This document shows, in pieces, positions 50,907 through 59,517 of a stretch of 64,000 nt of DNA. The notes beneath the pieces are model-generated. The model had not been told where the DNA came from. It ran no database searches and saw only the letters and a list, made by a program, of their open reading frames with translations. The number at the start of each line of letters is the position of its first letter. Positions within the stretch are counted from its first letter, which is position 1. Source of the DNA: DASUPK01 sp963736685 (GTDB taxonomy: Bacteria; Actinomycetota; Thermoleophilia; Solirubrobacterales; 70-9). The position numbers and the translations under genes were made by a program. Where the stretch lies: positions 1 through 64,000 of the forward strand of contig CAVTPZ010000015.1 in NCBI GenBank assembly GCA_963736685.1, written 5' to 3'.

Positions 50907-52184
50907 GTGCTTTTCGATCGAGCCAAGATCTATGTGGAGGGCGGCGGCGGCGGCAACGGCGTGGTCAGCTTTCGCCGGGAGGCGCACGTGCCGCGTGGCG
51001 GTCCGGACGGTGGGGATGGCGGGCGTGGCGGCGACGTCGTGCTCGTCTGCGACGCACAGCGCCGCGATCTCTCGTCGCTCGGGCGGAGCAGGCATTTCCG
51101 TGCTGGTGGGGGCAAGCACGGCCAGGGCAACCGGAAACACGGTGAGCAGGGGGAGGACCGCGTGATCCCGGTTCCGCCCGGGACGGTCGTTCATGGCCTG
51201 GACAGCTCGGAGACGGAGCTCCTCGCCGACGGCCAGCGGCTGGTCGTCGCTCGCGGTGGCTCCGGCGGTCACGGGAACAAGCGCTTCGCGACCTCCACGC
51301 GCCAGGCTCCGCGTTTCGCCGAGCGCGGGCTCGAGGGAGAGTCCGGCGAGATCGAGCTGCATCTGAAGCTGCTCGCCGACGTGGGGCTGGTCGGGCTCCC
51401 CAACGCGGGCAAGTCGTCGCTGCTCGCGCGGCTGACCCGGGCGGATCCTAAGGTCGCCGGCTATCCGTTCACGACCGTGGAGCCCAACCTGGGGACGATC
51501 GAGCTCGAGGGCCACCAGCTGGTGCTCGCCGACATTCCCGGCCTGATCGAGGGCGCGGCCGACGGGGCGGGGCTCGGCCACGAGTTCCTGGCCCACCTGG
51601 AGCGATGCCGCCTCCTCATCCACCTGGTCGAGGTTGAGCCGGCCGAGGGCGATCCGGAGACCAGCTACGAAACGGTCCGGGGCGAGCTCGCCGGCTACGG
51701 CGCCGGCCTCGACGGGCTGCCGGAGATCATCGCCCTCTCCAAGGTCGACCTGATTCCCGAGGAGGAGGCCCAGAGCCTGGTGGAGGAGTGGGGCGAGCGA
51801 GCGGACGGCGAGGTGGTGGGCATCTCGTCCGCCACCGGGGCGGGCCTCGACCAGCTCACGCAGGCGATCTTTACCGCCCTGCCCGATGACTCGGACACGG
51901 TGGCTGCGGATGGCGAGGAGTTCGATGCCGAGCACCGCGTGTACCGGCCCGGAGAGGACGAGGGCTTCGACGTCGTGACGGAGAGCGACGGCCGGTTCCG
52001 GGTCATCGGGCGGGGGATCGAGCTGCTGATCTCGCGGCACGACCTCGAAAACCCGGAGGCGCTCGACTACCTGGAGGGGCGCTTGCGCGAGATCGGTGTG
52101 ATCGCAGCGCTCCAGCGAGCCGGCTTCGAGCCGGGCGACGAGGTGGTCGTCGGCGACCTCGAGTTCGAGCTCGACCCGCGATGA
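50907..52184 (+). CDS. obgE: GTPase Obg (ribosome assembly)
   Basis: A 425-residue assembly GTPase. The N-terminal glycine-rich OBG fold (YVEGGGGGNGVVSFRREAHV, PRGGPDGGDGGRGGDVVLV) is followed by the G domain with VGLPNAGKSSLLARLTRADP (G1), FTTVEPNLG (G2), LADIPGLIEGAADGAGLGHEF (G3) and SKVDL (G4), then the OCT domain (YRPGEDEGFDVV, GIELLISRHDLENPEALDYL). Start is the GTG at 50907, giving VLFDRAKIYVEGG. Next gene proB follows after 7 bases. Confidence 0.96.
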   Translation: MLFDRAKIYVEGGGGGNGVVSFRREAHVPRGGPDGGDGGRGGDVVLVCDAQRRDLSSLGRSRHFRAGGGKHGQGNRKHGEQGEDRVIPVPPGTVVHGLDSSETELLADGQRLVVARGGSGGHGNKRFATSTRQAPRFAERGLEGESGEIELHLKLLADVGLVGLPNAGKSSLLARLTRADPKVAGYPFTTVEPNLGTIELEGHQLVLADIPGLIEGAADGAGLGHEFLAHLERCRLLIHLVEVEPAEGDPETSYETVRGELAGYGAGLDGLPEIIALSKVDLIPEEEAQSLVEEWGERADGEVVGISSATGAGLDQLTQAIFTALPDDSDTVAADGEEFDAEHRVYRPGEDEGFDVVTESDGRFRVIGRGIELLISRHDLENPEALDYLEGRLREIGVIAALQRAGFEPGDEVVVGDLEFELDPR

Positions 52185-52191
52185 TTCGGCC

Positions 52192-53280
52192 ATGACCGTG
52201 GTCGCGAAACTCGGCTCGTCGATCGTCGCCGGAGAGGAGGGCGCGCTCCGTGGCGACGTGCTCGACAGCGTCTGCGCGCAGGTCGCACAGCTGCACGCGA
52301 GCGGCGAGAACGTGGTGATGGTCACGTCGGGCGCGATCGCCCGGGGAATGCGGATGATGGAGCTGCCTGCCCGTCCCTCCGCGATCGACGAGCTGCAGGC
52401 GGCCTCCGCGGTGGGGCAGGGCAGCCTCTTCCGGGCCTACGAGGAGCGCCTGGCGGACGGCGATGTGCGCGCCGCGCAGGTCCTGCTCACCGCGTCTGAC
52501 CTGCAGCAGCGGACCCACTATCTCAACGCCCGGCAGACCCTCGGCCGCCTGCTCGCCTGGCGGGTGGTCCCGGTCGTCAACGAAAACGACACCACGGCGA
52601 CGGACGAGATCACCTTCGGCGACAACGACTTCCTGGCCGCGCAGGTGGCGATCATGCTCGAGGCACGCCTGCTCGTCCTGCTCACCGACCAGACCGGCCT
52701 CTATACGAAAGACCCCCGGCGTCACGACGACGCCGAACTCGTCTCGGAGGTGACCGAGGAAGGGCAGCTCTCCGGCTACGAGATCGGCGAGCACACCTCG
52801 CCGTTCGGGCTCGGCGGCATGCGCAGCAAGGTCGCGGCCGCGACCATGGCCGGTGCCTCCGGGATCGGCGCGGTGATCTGCGACGGCACCGCCGACGGCA
52901 CGCTGCTGGCCGCCGCGGCCGGTGAGCCCGCCGGGACGCGCTTCAGCCCTCATCGGCAGCGGGCATCGAGCTTCAAGCTCTGGCTTCGCTACGCCAAGCC
53001 GAGCCACGGCACGCTCCTGGTCGACGACGGAGCGGCCCGCGTCCTGCGCGAGCGCGGCAGCAGTCTGCTGCCGGTTGGCATCACCGAGGTGGAGGGCGAG
53101 TTCGACCCGGGCGACGCGGTCGAGGTGGTCATCGACGGCGGGACGATCGGCAAAGGCATCGTCAACTACTCCGCCAGTGAGCTCCGCAGGATCAAGGGAC
53201 TGCGGACCGACGAGGTCCGCGAGCTGTTACCGCACGCCTCCGAGGAGGCGGTGCACCGGGACTATTTCGTCCTGACCTGA
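52192..53280 (+). CDS. proB: Glutamate 5-kinase
   Basis: The first step of proline synthesis, phosphorylating glutamate. The kinase domain has VVAKLGSSIVAG (P-loop region), VMVTSGAIARGMR, NARQTLGRLL and VVPVVNENDTTATDEITFGD, and LTDQTGLYTKDPR closes the active site. A PUA domain (about 275-362) with VLRERGSSLLPVGITEVEGE follows. Length 362 is normal. In most relatives proA comes next; here it is about 6 kb downstream, split off by inserted genes. Confidence 0.96.
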   Translation: MTVVAKLGSSIVAGEEGALRGDVLDSVCAQVAQLHASGENVVMVTSGAIARGMRMMELPARPSAIDELQAASAVGQGSLFRAYEERLADGDVRAAQVLLTASDLQQRTHYLNARQTLGRLLAWRVVPVVNENDTTATDEITFGDNDFLAAQVAIMLEARLLVLLTDQTGLYTKDPRRHDDAELVSEVTEEGQLSGYEIGEHTSPFGLGGMRSKVAAATMAGASGIGAVICDGTADGTLLAAAAGEPAGTRFSPHRQRASSFKLWLRYAKPSHGTLLVDDGAARVLRERGSSLLPVGITEVEGEFDPGDAVEVVIDGGTIGKGIVNYSASELRRIKGLRTDEVRELLPHASEEAVHRDYFVLT

Positions 53281-53324
53281 GCGATTGGCCAGCCAGCCAG
53301 TCCGACGTACTAGAGTCTTCGGCG

Positions 53325-55346
53325 ATGGGCTCCGGAGAGGAAGCGGGAACTGTGCTGAGCGAATCGCAGCAGGCGGTCCTGACCGCGGTCTGCGACACGG
53401 TCGTCCCCTCGCTGCCGCGCGACCGCGACCCCGAGGGCCTCTGGGGCCGCAAGGCGAGCGACATCGGCGTCGACGCCGGCGCCGCGCAGCTGATCTCGGG
53501 GATTCCCGACCCCGAGTTGCGGGGCGGCCTGCTGATGCTGCTCGACGCGCTCGGCGGCCAGGGGATCACGCGGGCTCCATCCCAGGCGTCGAGGGAGCAG
53601 ATCCTGCGCAACACCTCCCTCGCCGACCCGCGCGCAGCTGCAGGCGTCGCCGCGCTGATCGGAATGACCCTCTTCCTTCACTACGGCGCGCCCGATCCGC
53701 AGACCGGCCAGAACCCGAACTGGAAGGCCTTCCGGTATCCCGGGCCGATCTCGCCGCCGCCCCAGCTGGAGAAGCCACTGAAGATCCACGAGCCGTCGGC
53801 TGCCGAGGAGACGCTGGAGGCGGACGTCTGCATCGTCGGGTCCGGATCGGGTGGTTCGGTGATCGCGGCGGTGCTCGCGTCGCGCGGCCTGGACGTGGTC
53901 GTCCTCGAGGGAGCCGGCTACTACAACGAGTCCGACTTCACCCAGCTCGAGTTGCCCGCCTACCAGCAGATGTTCTGGCGAGGTGGCCCGACCCCGACCG
54001 CTGACGGCAACGTCAGCCTGGTGGCGGGGACGACGCTCGGCGGCGGCACCACCATCAACTGGACGAACTGCCTTCGAACGCGGCCGTGGGTGCGCGAGGA
54101 GTGGGCCGAACACGGACTCGGGGATGTCGGCGAGTCCGCGTATGACCGCCATCTCGACACGGTCCTGGAGCGCATCAGCGCCAACGACCGATGCAGCGAG
54201 CTGAACGGCACTCAGCAGCGGCTGCGGGAGGGGACCGAGGCGCTGGGCTGGAGCTTCGAGACGATCGTGCGCAACACGGACCAGGACGCCTATTCCCCCG
54301 AGACTGCCGCCTACCTCGGATTCGGCGATCAGTCCGGAAGCAAGCAGAGCGCTGACCGGACCTGGCTCGCCGACGCGCAGGAGCACGGGGCGCGCTTCCT
54401 CACGTTCACCCGCGCGACGAGGATCCTCACCGAGGGCGGGCGAGCCAGCGGCGTCGAGGCGGTCTGGCAGGCGCCGGACGGGCGCAGCGCCCAGGTGACC
54501 GTGAAGGCGCCGCGGGTGGTGGCGGCCTGCGGCTCGCTCGAATCACCGGCTCTGCTGCAGCGATCGGACATCGGCGGTCCGGCGGTCGGACAGAACCTGA
54601 GGCTGCATCCGTCGAGCGTCGTCGGTGGCGCCTATGGCACCGACCAGGAGGCATGGTGGGGCGCGCCACAGGCCGGTCTCTGCGACGAGTTCGCGGACAC
54701 CGGTGAGGGCTTTGGCTTCCTGATCGAGACGGCGCAGTACGCGCCCGGGCTGATCGGCTCGGCGACGCCGTGGATCTCCGCCGCCGATCACAAGCAGCGC
54801 ATGGAGGAGTTCCGGTTCACGGCCAACTTCATCTCGCTGACGCGCGACCGAGGAGCCGGCCAGGTGCTGGTCGACGCCAACGGTGAGGCGATGCCGCTCT
54901 ACTCGGTCACCGATCCGCTCGACCTCGAGAACCTGAAGAGGGGGATCGAGGTCCAGGTGCGCCTGCACGAGGCCGCGGGAGCGCACCAGATCGGCCCACT
55001 GGCAGAGGGCGCGCCGACCTGGCGGCGGGGCGACGACCTCGATGGGTTCATCGCCGCCGTCAAGCGAATCCCGTTCCGCGCCGGCGGCTACAAGCTCTTC
55101 AGCGCCCACCAGATGGGGAGCTGCCGGATGGGCGAGGATCCCCAGACTTCTGTGGCGGGGCCGTGGGGCGAGCTGCACGACACGAAGGGCATCTGGATCG
55201 GGGACGGCAGCGCATTCCCGACCTCGTCAGGAACCAATCCGATGGTCTCGATCATGGCGCTCGCCCACCGCACCGCCGAGGCGATCGCTGAGGATGCGGG
55301 CGCGAAGGCGGCGCCCGCGGAATCGGCCGAAGCACAGCCCGCTTAG
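53325..55346 (+). CDS. GMC-family flavin oxidoreductase, long-chain alcohol oxidase type
   Basis: An FAD-dependent oxidase or dehydrogenase of 673 residues. The first 150 residues resemble the small Tat-type subunit of gluconate 2-dehydrogenase (LSESQQAVLTAVCDTVVPSL). The FAD loop is DVCIVGSGSGGSVIAAVLAS, with G172-G177. AGTTLGGGTTINWTNCLRTR and LNGTQQRLREGTEALGW follow the family, and the C-terminal GGYKLFSAHQMGSCRMGEDP and GDGSAFPTSSGTNPMVSIMA carry the active-site His/Asn residues. The aldehyde dehydrogenase starts 29 bases later, so the pair would oxidise an alcohol to an acid. Confidence 0.88.
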   Translation: MGSGEEAGTVLSESQQAVLTAVCDTVVPSLPRDRDPEGLWGRKASDIGVDAGAAQLISGIPDPELRGGLLMLLDALGGQGITRAPSQASREQILRNTSLADPRAAAGVAALIGMTLFLHYGAPDPQTGQNPNWKAFRYPGPISPPPQLEKPLKIHEPSAAEETLEADVCIVGSGSGGSVIAAVLASRGLDVVVLEGAGYYNESDFTQLELPAYQQMFWRGGPTPTADGNVSLVAGTTLGGGTTINWTNCLRTRPWVREEWAEHGLGDVGESAYDRHLDTVLERISANDRCSELNGTQQRLREGTEALGWSFETIVRNTDQDAYSPETAAYLGFGDQSGSKQSADRTWLADAQEHGARFLTFTRATRILTEGGRASGVEAVWQAPDGRSAQVTVKAPRVVAACGSLESPALLQRSDIGGPAVGQNLRLHPSSVVGGAYGTDQEAWWGAPQAGLCDEFADTGEGFGFLIETAQYAPGLIGSATPWISAADHKQRMEEFRFTANFISLTRDRGAGQVLVDANGEAMPLYSVTDPLDLENLKRGIEVQVRLHEAAGAHQIGPLAEGAPTWRRGDDLDGFIAAVKRIPFRAGGYKLFSAHQMGSCRMGEDPQTSVAGPWGELHDTKGIWIGDGSAFPTSSGTNPMVSIMALAHRTAEAIAEDAGAKAAPAESAEAQPA

Positions 55347-55375
55347 AGAGAACTTCGACCCAGGAGGAATCGACC

Positions 55376-56842
55376 GTGGCCACTGAAACCGCAGCTCCCG
55401 CAACGGCGGGACACCCCACCGAAGAGATCGTCCGCGACCGCCTCTACATCGGTGGTGAGTGGGTCGAGCCGTCGGGAGATGGCACGATCGAGGTGATCGA
55501 CTCGACCACCGAGAAGGTGATCGGCCGGATCCCAGAGGGCACCCCGGAGGACGTCGATCGCGCGGTGGCGGCGGCGCGCGGGGGCTTCGAGGCGTGGCGC
55601 CAGGTGCCCGTCGAGCAGAGGGTGGACGCCTGCACTGCGATCAGCGCGGCGCTCGCCGAGCGCGCCGATGAGATCGGGGCGCTGGTGGCCGCCGAGGTCG
55701 GGATGCCGCTGCCGCTGGCGCGGCAGATCCAGGCCGGGCTCCCCGCGATGGACTTCGGCTCGATGGCCCAGGTTGCGTCGGAGGTCGCCTGGGAGGAGCA
55801 GATCGGCAATTCGTTGATCGTGCGCGAGCCGGTGGGTGTGGTCGGCTGCATCACGCCGTGGAACTACCCGCTCCACCAGATCTGCGCCAAGGTCGGCCCG
55901 GCCCTGACCGCCGGCTGCTCCGTGGTGGTGAAGCCGAGTGAGGTGACGCCGCTGACCTCTTTCATCCTCGCCGAGATCATCGACTCGCTCGACCTGCCGG
56001 CCGGTGTCTTCAACCTGGTCACGGGCTTCGGCCCTGTCGTGGGCGAAGCGATCGCAGCCAGCGACGGGGTGGACATGGTCTCGTTCACCGGCTCCACCCG
56101 AGCCGGGAGGCGCGTGTCGGAGGTCGCCTCGCAGACCGTCAAGCGAGTGGCGCTCGAGCTCGGCGGCAAGTCGGCGAACGTGATCCTCGATGACGCTGAC
56201 CTGAAGGCGGCCGTGGGCTACGGCGTCTCTAACTGCTACCTGAACTCGGGCCAGACCTGCAGCGCGCACACCCGGATGCTGGTCCCGCGCGAGAAGCTCG
56301 CCGAGGCCGAGGAGATCGCGGCGGCGGCCGCCGAGAAGGCGACGCCCGGCGATCCCTTCGAGGCCGGCACCCGGATCGGGCCGCTGGTCTCCGAGGCTCA
56401 GCAGGAGCGTGTGCGGAGCTTCATCGAGAAGGGCCAGGAGGAGGGCGCGAAGCTCGTCACGGGCGGAGTGGAGCCCCCGGAGGGCCTGGAGACCGGGTAC
56501 TTCGTGCGGCCGACGGTCTTCTCGGACGTGAAGCCGGACATGGCCATCGCCCAGGAGGAGATCTTCGGGCCGGTGCTCTCGATCATTCCCTACGACGACG
56601 AGGACGAGGCGGCGGAGATCGCCAACTCGACCATCTACGGGCTCGATGGAGGCGTCTGGTCGGCCGATCCGGAGCGTGCGAAGGCGTTCGCGCGGCGGAT
56701 GCGCACGGGCCAGGTGCAGATCAACGGCGCCACCTTCAACCCGCTCGCGCCCTTCGGCGGCTACAAGCAGTCGGGCAGCGGCCGCGAGTACGGCCGGTTC
56801 GGTCTCGAGGAGTTCCTCGAGACGAAGAGCATCCAGCTCTAG
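55376..56842 (+). CDS. NAD(P)-dependent aldehyde dehydrogenase
   Basis: A 488-residue ALDH-superfamily enzyme. The general base Glu261 is in RVALELGGKSANVI and the nucleophile Cys295 in NSGQTCSAHTRM; VVGCITPWNYPLHQICAKVG and GSTRAGRRVSEVASQTV form the nucleotide site. GGAGGAA precedes the GTG start. It completes the two-step oxidation begun by the upstream alcohol oxidase. A large nested inverted repeat follows its stop. Confidence 0.93.
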   Translation: MATETAAPATAGHPTEEIVRDRLYIGGEWVEPSGDGTIEVIDSTTEKVIGRIPEGTPEDVDRAVAAARGGFEAWRQVPVEQRVDACTAISAALAERADEIGALVAAEVGMPLPLARQIQAGLPAMDFGSMAQVASEVAWEEQIGNSLIVREPVGVVGCITPWNYPLHQICAKVGPALTAGCSVVVKPSEVTPLTSFILAEIIDSLDLPAGVFNLVTGFGPVVGEAIAASDGVDMVSFTGSTRAGRRVSEVASQTVKRVALELGGKSANVILDDADLKAAVGYGVSNCYLNSGQTCSAHTRMLVPREKLAEAEEIAAAAAEKATPGDPFEAGTRIGPLVSEAQQERVRSFIEKGQEEGAKLVTGGVEPPEGLETGYFVRPTVFSDVKPDMAIAQEEIFGPVLSIIPYDDEDEAAEIANSTIYGLDGGVWSADPERAKAFARRMRTGQVQINGATFNPLAPFGGYKQSGSGREYGRFGLEEFLETKSIQL

Positions 56843-56855
56843 CGAGCCGTCCCGG

Positions 56856-56942
56856 CGGGCGGGTCCTGTCGCGCCGAGGAAAACGCATCCTGTGGTACGG
56901 GCGTGTCCTCGGATGCGTTTTCCTCGACGCACCACCCGCCCG
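56856..56942. repeat. Nested inverted repeat, putative terminator or mobile palindrome
   Basis: Inner arms GAGGAAAACGCATCC (56876-56890) and GGATGCGTTTTCCTC (56911-56925) are a perfect 15-base inverted repeat with a 20-base loop. Outer arms CGGGCGGGT (56856-56864) and ACCCGCCCG (56934-56942) are also perfect. The stem with GGATGCGTTTTCC is AT-richer than its surroundings. It separates the aldehyde dehydrogenase from the PfpI gene. It may be a strong terminator or a small palindromic element. Confidence 0.6.
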
Positions 56943-57013
56943 AGGCACGGTTTTGCCCTCCCGACTGAGCGGGTAACCGCCTGGGGAACCCGAACGAGAA
57001 GGAGTGAAGCCAG

Positions 57014-57592
57014 ATGGCTGACGAGTTGAAGGGCAAGCGGATCGCCTTCCTGATGGCGAATGAGGGCGTCGAGCAGATCGAGTACTTCGAGCCGCGCAGT
57101 GCGGTGGAGGAGGCCGGTGCGGAGGTCGATGTGATCTCTACCGAGGCCGGGCAGGTGCAGGGCTTCGAGCACCTCGACAAGGCGAAGACCTGGGAGGTCG
57201 ACAAGACGACCGCGGAGGCGAATGCGGCCGACTACGACGGCGTCGTCCTGCCGGGCGGTGTCGCCAATCCGGACAACCTCAGGACGGACGAGGACGCCGT
57301 GCGGTTCCTGCGGGATTTCTTCGCCGCGGGCAAGCCGGTCGGAGCGATCTGCCACGCGCCCTGGATGTTGATCGAGGCCGACGTGGTCGACGGGCGCGAG
57401 GTGACCTCATTCCCGAGCCTGCAGACGGACATCCGCAATGCGGGTGGGAATTGGATCGACGAGGAGGTCGTCGTCGATTCGGGTTTGGTGACCTCGCGCA
57501 AGCCCGACGACATTCCCGCCTTCAACTCCAAGATCGTCGAGGAGTTCGCGGAGGGGGTGCACTCAGAGCAGCGCGAGAAGGCGCAGCTCTAG
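57014..57592 (+). CDS. DJ-1/PfpI family protein (type 1 glutamine amidotransferase-like)
   Basis: A 192-residue class I GATase-like protein. The nucleophile elbow is AICHAPWML with Cys113 followed by His114, as in PfpI/YhbO-type proteins active against glyoxal-type damage or as stress chaperones. IAFLMANEGVEQIEYFEP and YDGVVLPGGVANPDNLRTD are family-typical. AAGGAG precedes the ATG. The companion aldehyde dehydrogenase upstream fits a detoxification theme. It converges with a 4-base overlap on the sigma-linked membrane gene. Confidence 0.9.
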   Translation: MADELKGKRIAFLMANEGVEQIEYFEPRSAVEEAGAEVDVISTEAGQVQGFEHLDKAKTWEVDKTTAEANAADYDGVVLPGGVANPDNLRTDEDAVRFLRDFFAAGKPVGAICHAPWMLIEADVVDGREVTSFPSLQTDIRNAGGNWIDEEVVVDSGLVTSRKPDDIPAFNSKIVEEFAEGVHSEQREKAQL

Positions 57593-58311
57593 TCGGACTT
57601 GCCGTGACCGTTCGCGGCGCCTCCGCCGTGAACGCCGGTCTGCCCCGGCGCACTGGCCGAGTTCCCGGGCGAGGCCGACGAGCCAGATCCGCGGGATGAG
57701 CTCTGCGAGTTGCCATGAGGCTTGGCGTGACCCAGGGCATTTCCTTGGGGTGCCGGTGCGGGACCGGGCACGGGTCCCTCGCCGTGGCGACGAACCCGGC
57801 GGCCGGGTTTGTGGGCGGTGGTGTGGTTCTGGGCGCGCTCGGCCTTGGGGTGTGAACGCTGTGAGCGGGCGTGGGAGATCTCGGGCGCGCTCTGTGACGA
57901 GTTTGGATTGGACGCCGGTGTCGCCCTGGGTGCTTGACTGGAGGACGAGGACGACGAAGGTTGGTTCGGCAAATGGACGCCGGCCGAATCGAAGACGGAA
58001 CGAACCGGACTCGGCATCGTCACGCCGGCGAACGCCATCCCTGCGAGGAGCAGGGGCACGGCGGCGACGATGACAGCGACCCTTGCCACCCGAACGCGTC
58101 GCCCGCGGCCAGCCCGGCGAGAGCGTGAGGTGCCTCGTCTCACCGCGCGCACCTCAGCCTCCAGGGCAGAAGCGCGGGCGGCCTGCGCAAGCCTAGGAAC
58201 CAGCTCGGCATCCAGCCTCGGATCCGGCCGACTCGGAACGGCTGCCCGCAGCGCCTTCTCGAATAGGACGACCTCGTTCATCTCACCTCTGTAAGCGCCG
58301 TTGCCGTTCAC
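57589..58311 (-). CDS. Membrane protein cotranscribed with an ECF sigma factor, possible anti-sigma role (240 aa)
   Basis: The cytoplasmic part (1-75) is helical and Arg/Ala-rich (LFEKALRAAVPSRPDPRLDA, ALEAEVRAVRRGTSRSRR), one transmembrane helix spans about 76-98 (VRVARVAVIVAAVPLLLAGM), and the outer 140 residues are Ser/Pro/His/Gly-rich low complexity (SSSSSSSQAPRATPASNPN). There is no zinc-binding anti-sigma motif (H-x3-C-x2-C). The start overlaps the sigma factor stop by 4 bases, so it likely senses and restrains that sigma factor or depends on it. Confidence 0.6.
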   Translation of the reverse strand: MNGNGAYRGEMNEVVLFEKALRAAVPSRPDPRLDAELVPRLAQAARASALEAEVRAVRRGTSRSRRAGRGRRVRVARVAVIVAAVPLLLAGMAFAGVTMPSPVRSVFDSAGVHLPNQPSSSSSSSQAPRATPASNPNSSQSAPEISHARSQRSHPKAERAQNHTTAHKPGRRVRRHGEGPVPGPAPAPQGNALGHAKPHGNSQSSSRGSGSSASPGNSASAPGQTGVHGGGAANGHGKSD

Positions 58312-58859
58312 GGGGTTACCCCCTTCCGGGCCAGCTCGCGCTTGATCGCGGCAAGTCCGCGGCGCTGCAGGGCCTTCACGGCGCCGGGTCGCTTGCCCAT
58401 CGCTTCGGCGACGTGCTCCACGCTGAGGTCCCCGACCACGCGGAGAAGCAGCACTTCCCGTTGATCGTCGGAGAGGCCGGAAAGCACCTCCTGGACGCGC
58501 TCCAGGCCGATTCTGGCCAGGGCCTCCTCGGCGGCATCCGCGACGTGCCCCCTCGGCTCGGGGGGCTCGGGGGTGAGGTTGACCGGCCGCCTTGCCGTTC
58601 GGCGACGGGCGTCAATCAGCCGGTGATGGGCAATGGTGAAGACCCAGGCGCGAAAGCTCTGCTCGTCGCCCTCGAAGCCGCTGATGTCCCGCGCGACCTG
58701 CAGGAAGGCCTCACTCAGCACGTCCTCTGGATCCGGAGATCGGTTCGCCCGCAGATACCCGAGCACGACCGGCGCCAGCTCGGCGAAGATCTCCGTCCAG
58801 GCGCCCTCGTCGCCATCTCGCGCCCGACTGAGTCGCTGCGTGAAGCGATCACCGGCCAC
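58308..58859 (-). CDS. ECF RNA polymerase sigma factor
   Basis: A 183-residue two-domain sigma factor. Region 2 has PVVLGYLRANRSPDPEDVLS, EAFLQVARDISGFEGDE, SFRAWVFTIAHHRLIDARRR; region 4 has LSGLSDDQREVLLLRVVGDL, SVEHVAEAMGKRPGAVKALQ. The preferred start is the GTG at 58859 (VAGDRFTQRLSRARDGDEG); a start at 58892 would add eleven residues. It precedes the low-complexity membrane gene in the same operon. Target promoters are not visible in this window. Confidence 0.9.
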   Translation of the reverse strand: MAGDRFTQRLSRARDGDEGAWTEIFAELAPVVLGYLRANRSPDPEDVLSEAFLQVARDISGFEGDEQSFRAWVFTIAHHRLIDARRRTARRPVNLTPEPPEPRGHVADAAEEALARIGLERVQEVLSGLSDDQREVLLLRVVGDLSVEHVAEAMGKRPGAVKALQRRGLAAIKRELARKGVTP

Positions 58860-58930
58860 GCCGCGACCGTAGCGGAGGCGAGCGGACCGCACCTGCGGCC
58901 CGCTCGCCCGCCCCCGGGTGCCGACTGCGG

Positions 58931-59407
58931 CTACGGCGCGACCGTGAGCGTGGTCTGGGCCGAGGCGCTCAGGCAGGTGATCTTCCTGCCCTTCTTGGCC
59001 TTCTTGCCCTTCTTCGCGCTTCCGACCTTGCGATCCACCTGCCCGGCCGTCGCCTGAAGCGTCACGGTCGCCGGTGCCGCGTCGGTGGGCTTCGGCAGCG
59101 TCGCCGCGAAGTCACCGTTCGGTCCGGTCACAGCCGTCACGGTCAACGGGGTGGTGCCACCGGTCCCGACGTACGAGAACTCCACCGTCCGGCCCTTGCG
59201 ACAGCCACTCGTGGCCATCACGTTGCCGGTGACCGAGATGGTGCTGGTCGTTGACGTCACGGTGCTCGGGCTCGCCGTCAGCGAGATGGAACCGGGCGCC
59301 TGCTTCGGTGCCTTCTGGCCGTGCCCGTTGTTGCCGAGCGCCCCTGGGGACACGGCGAAGCAGGCGATCAACGACCCGAGGGCGATCATGGTGAGGCGCT
59401 TTCTCAT
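58931..59407 (-). CDS. Secreted Ig-like domain hypothetical protein (158 aa)
   Basis: A signal peptide (RKRLTMIALGSLIACFAVSP, cleavage near GALG) is followed by an Ig-like beta domain: GSISLTASPSTVTSTTSTIS, VTGNVMATSGCRKGRTVEFS, TVTAVTGPNGDFAATLPKPT. A Lys-rich segment (KKGKKAKKGRKI) and a final strand end it. Two cysteines could form a disulfide. It is in the same direction as the sigma-factor operon and starts divergently from proA. Confidence 0.65.
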   Translation of the reverse strand: MRKRLTMIALGSLIACFAVSPGALGNNGHGQKAPKQAPGSISLTASPSTVTSTTSTISVTGNVMATSGCRKGRTVEFSYVGTGGTTPLTVTAVTGPNGDFAATLPKPTDAAPATVTLQATAGQVDRKVGSAKKGKKAKKGRKITCLSASAQTTLTVAP

Positions 59408-59517
59408 TCTGTTCCTTTCCCTAGCTTCCGATTGCCTCTGCTCGGTACAGCGCCCGGGATTGGTGCAGGGATACGGGTGAATTCGGCGCAGGTGGGCTCG
59501 CAGTTACTCTTTGTGGC

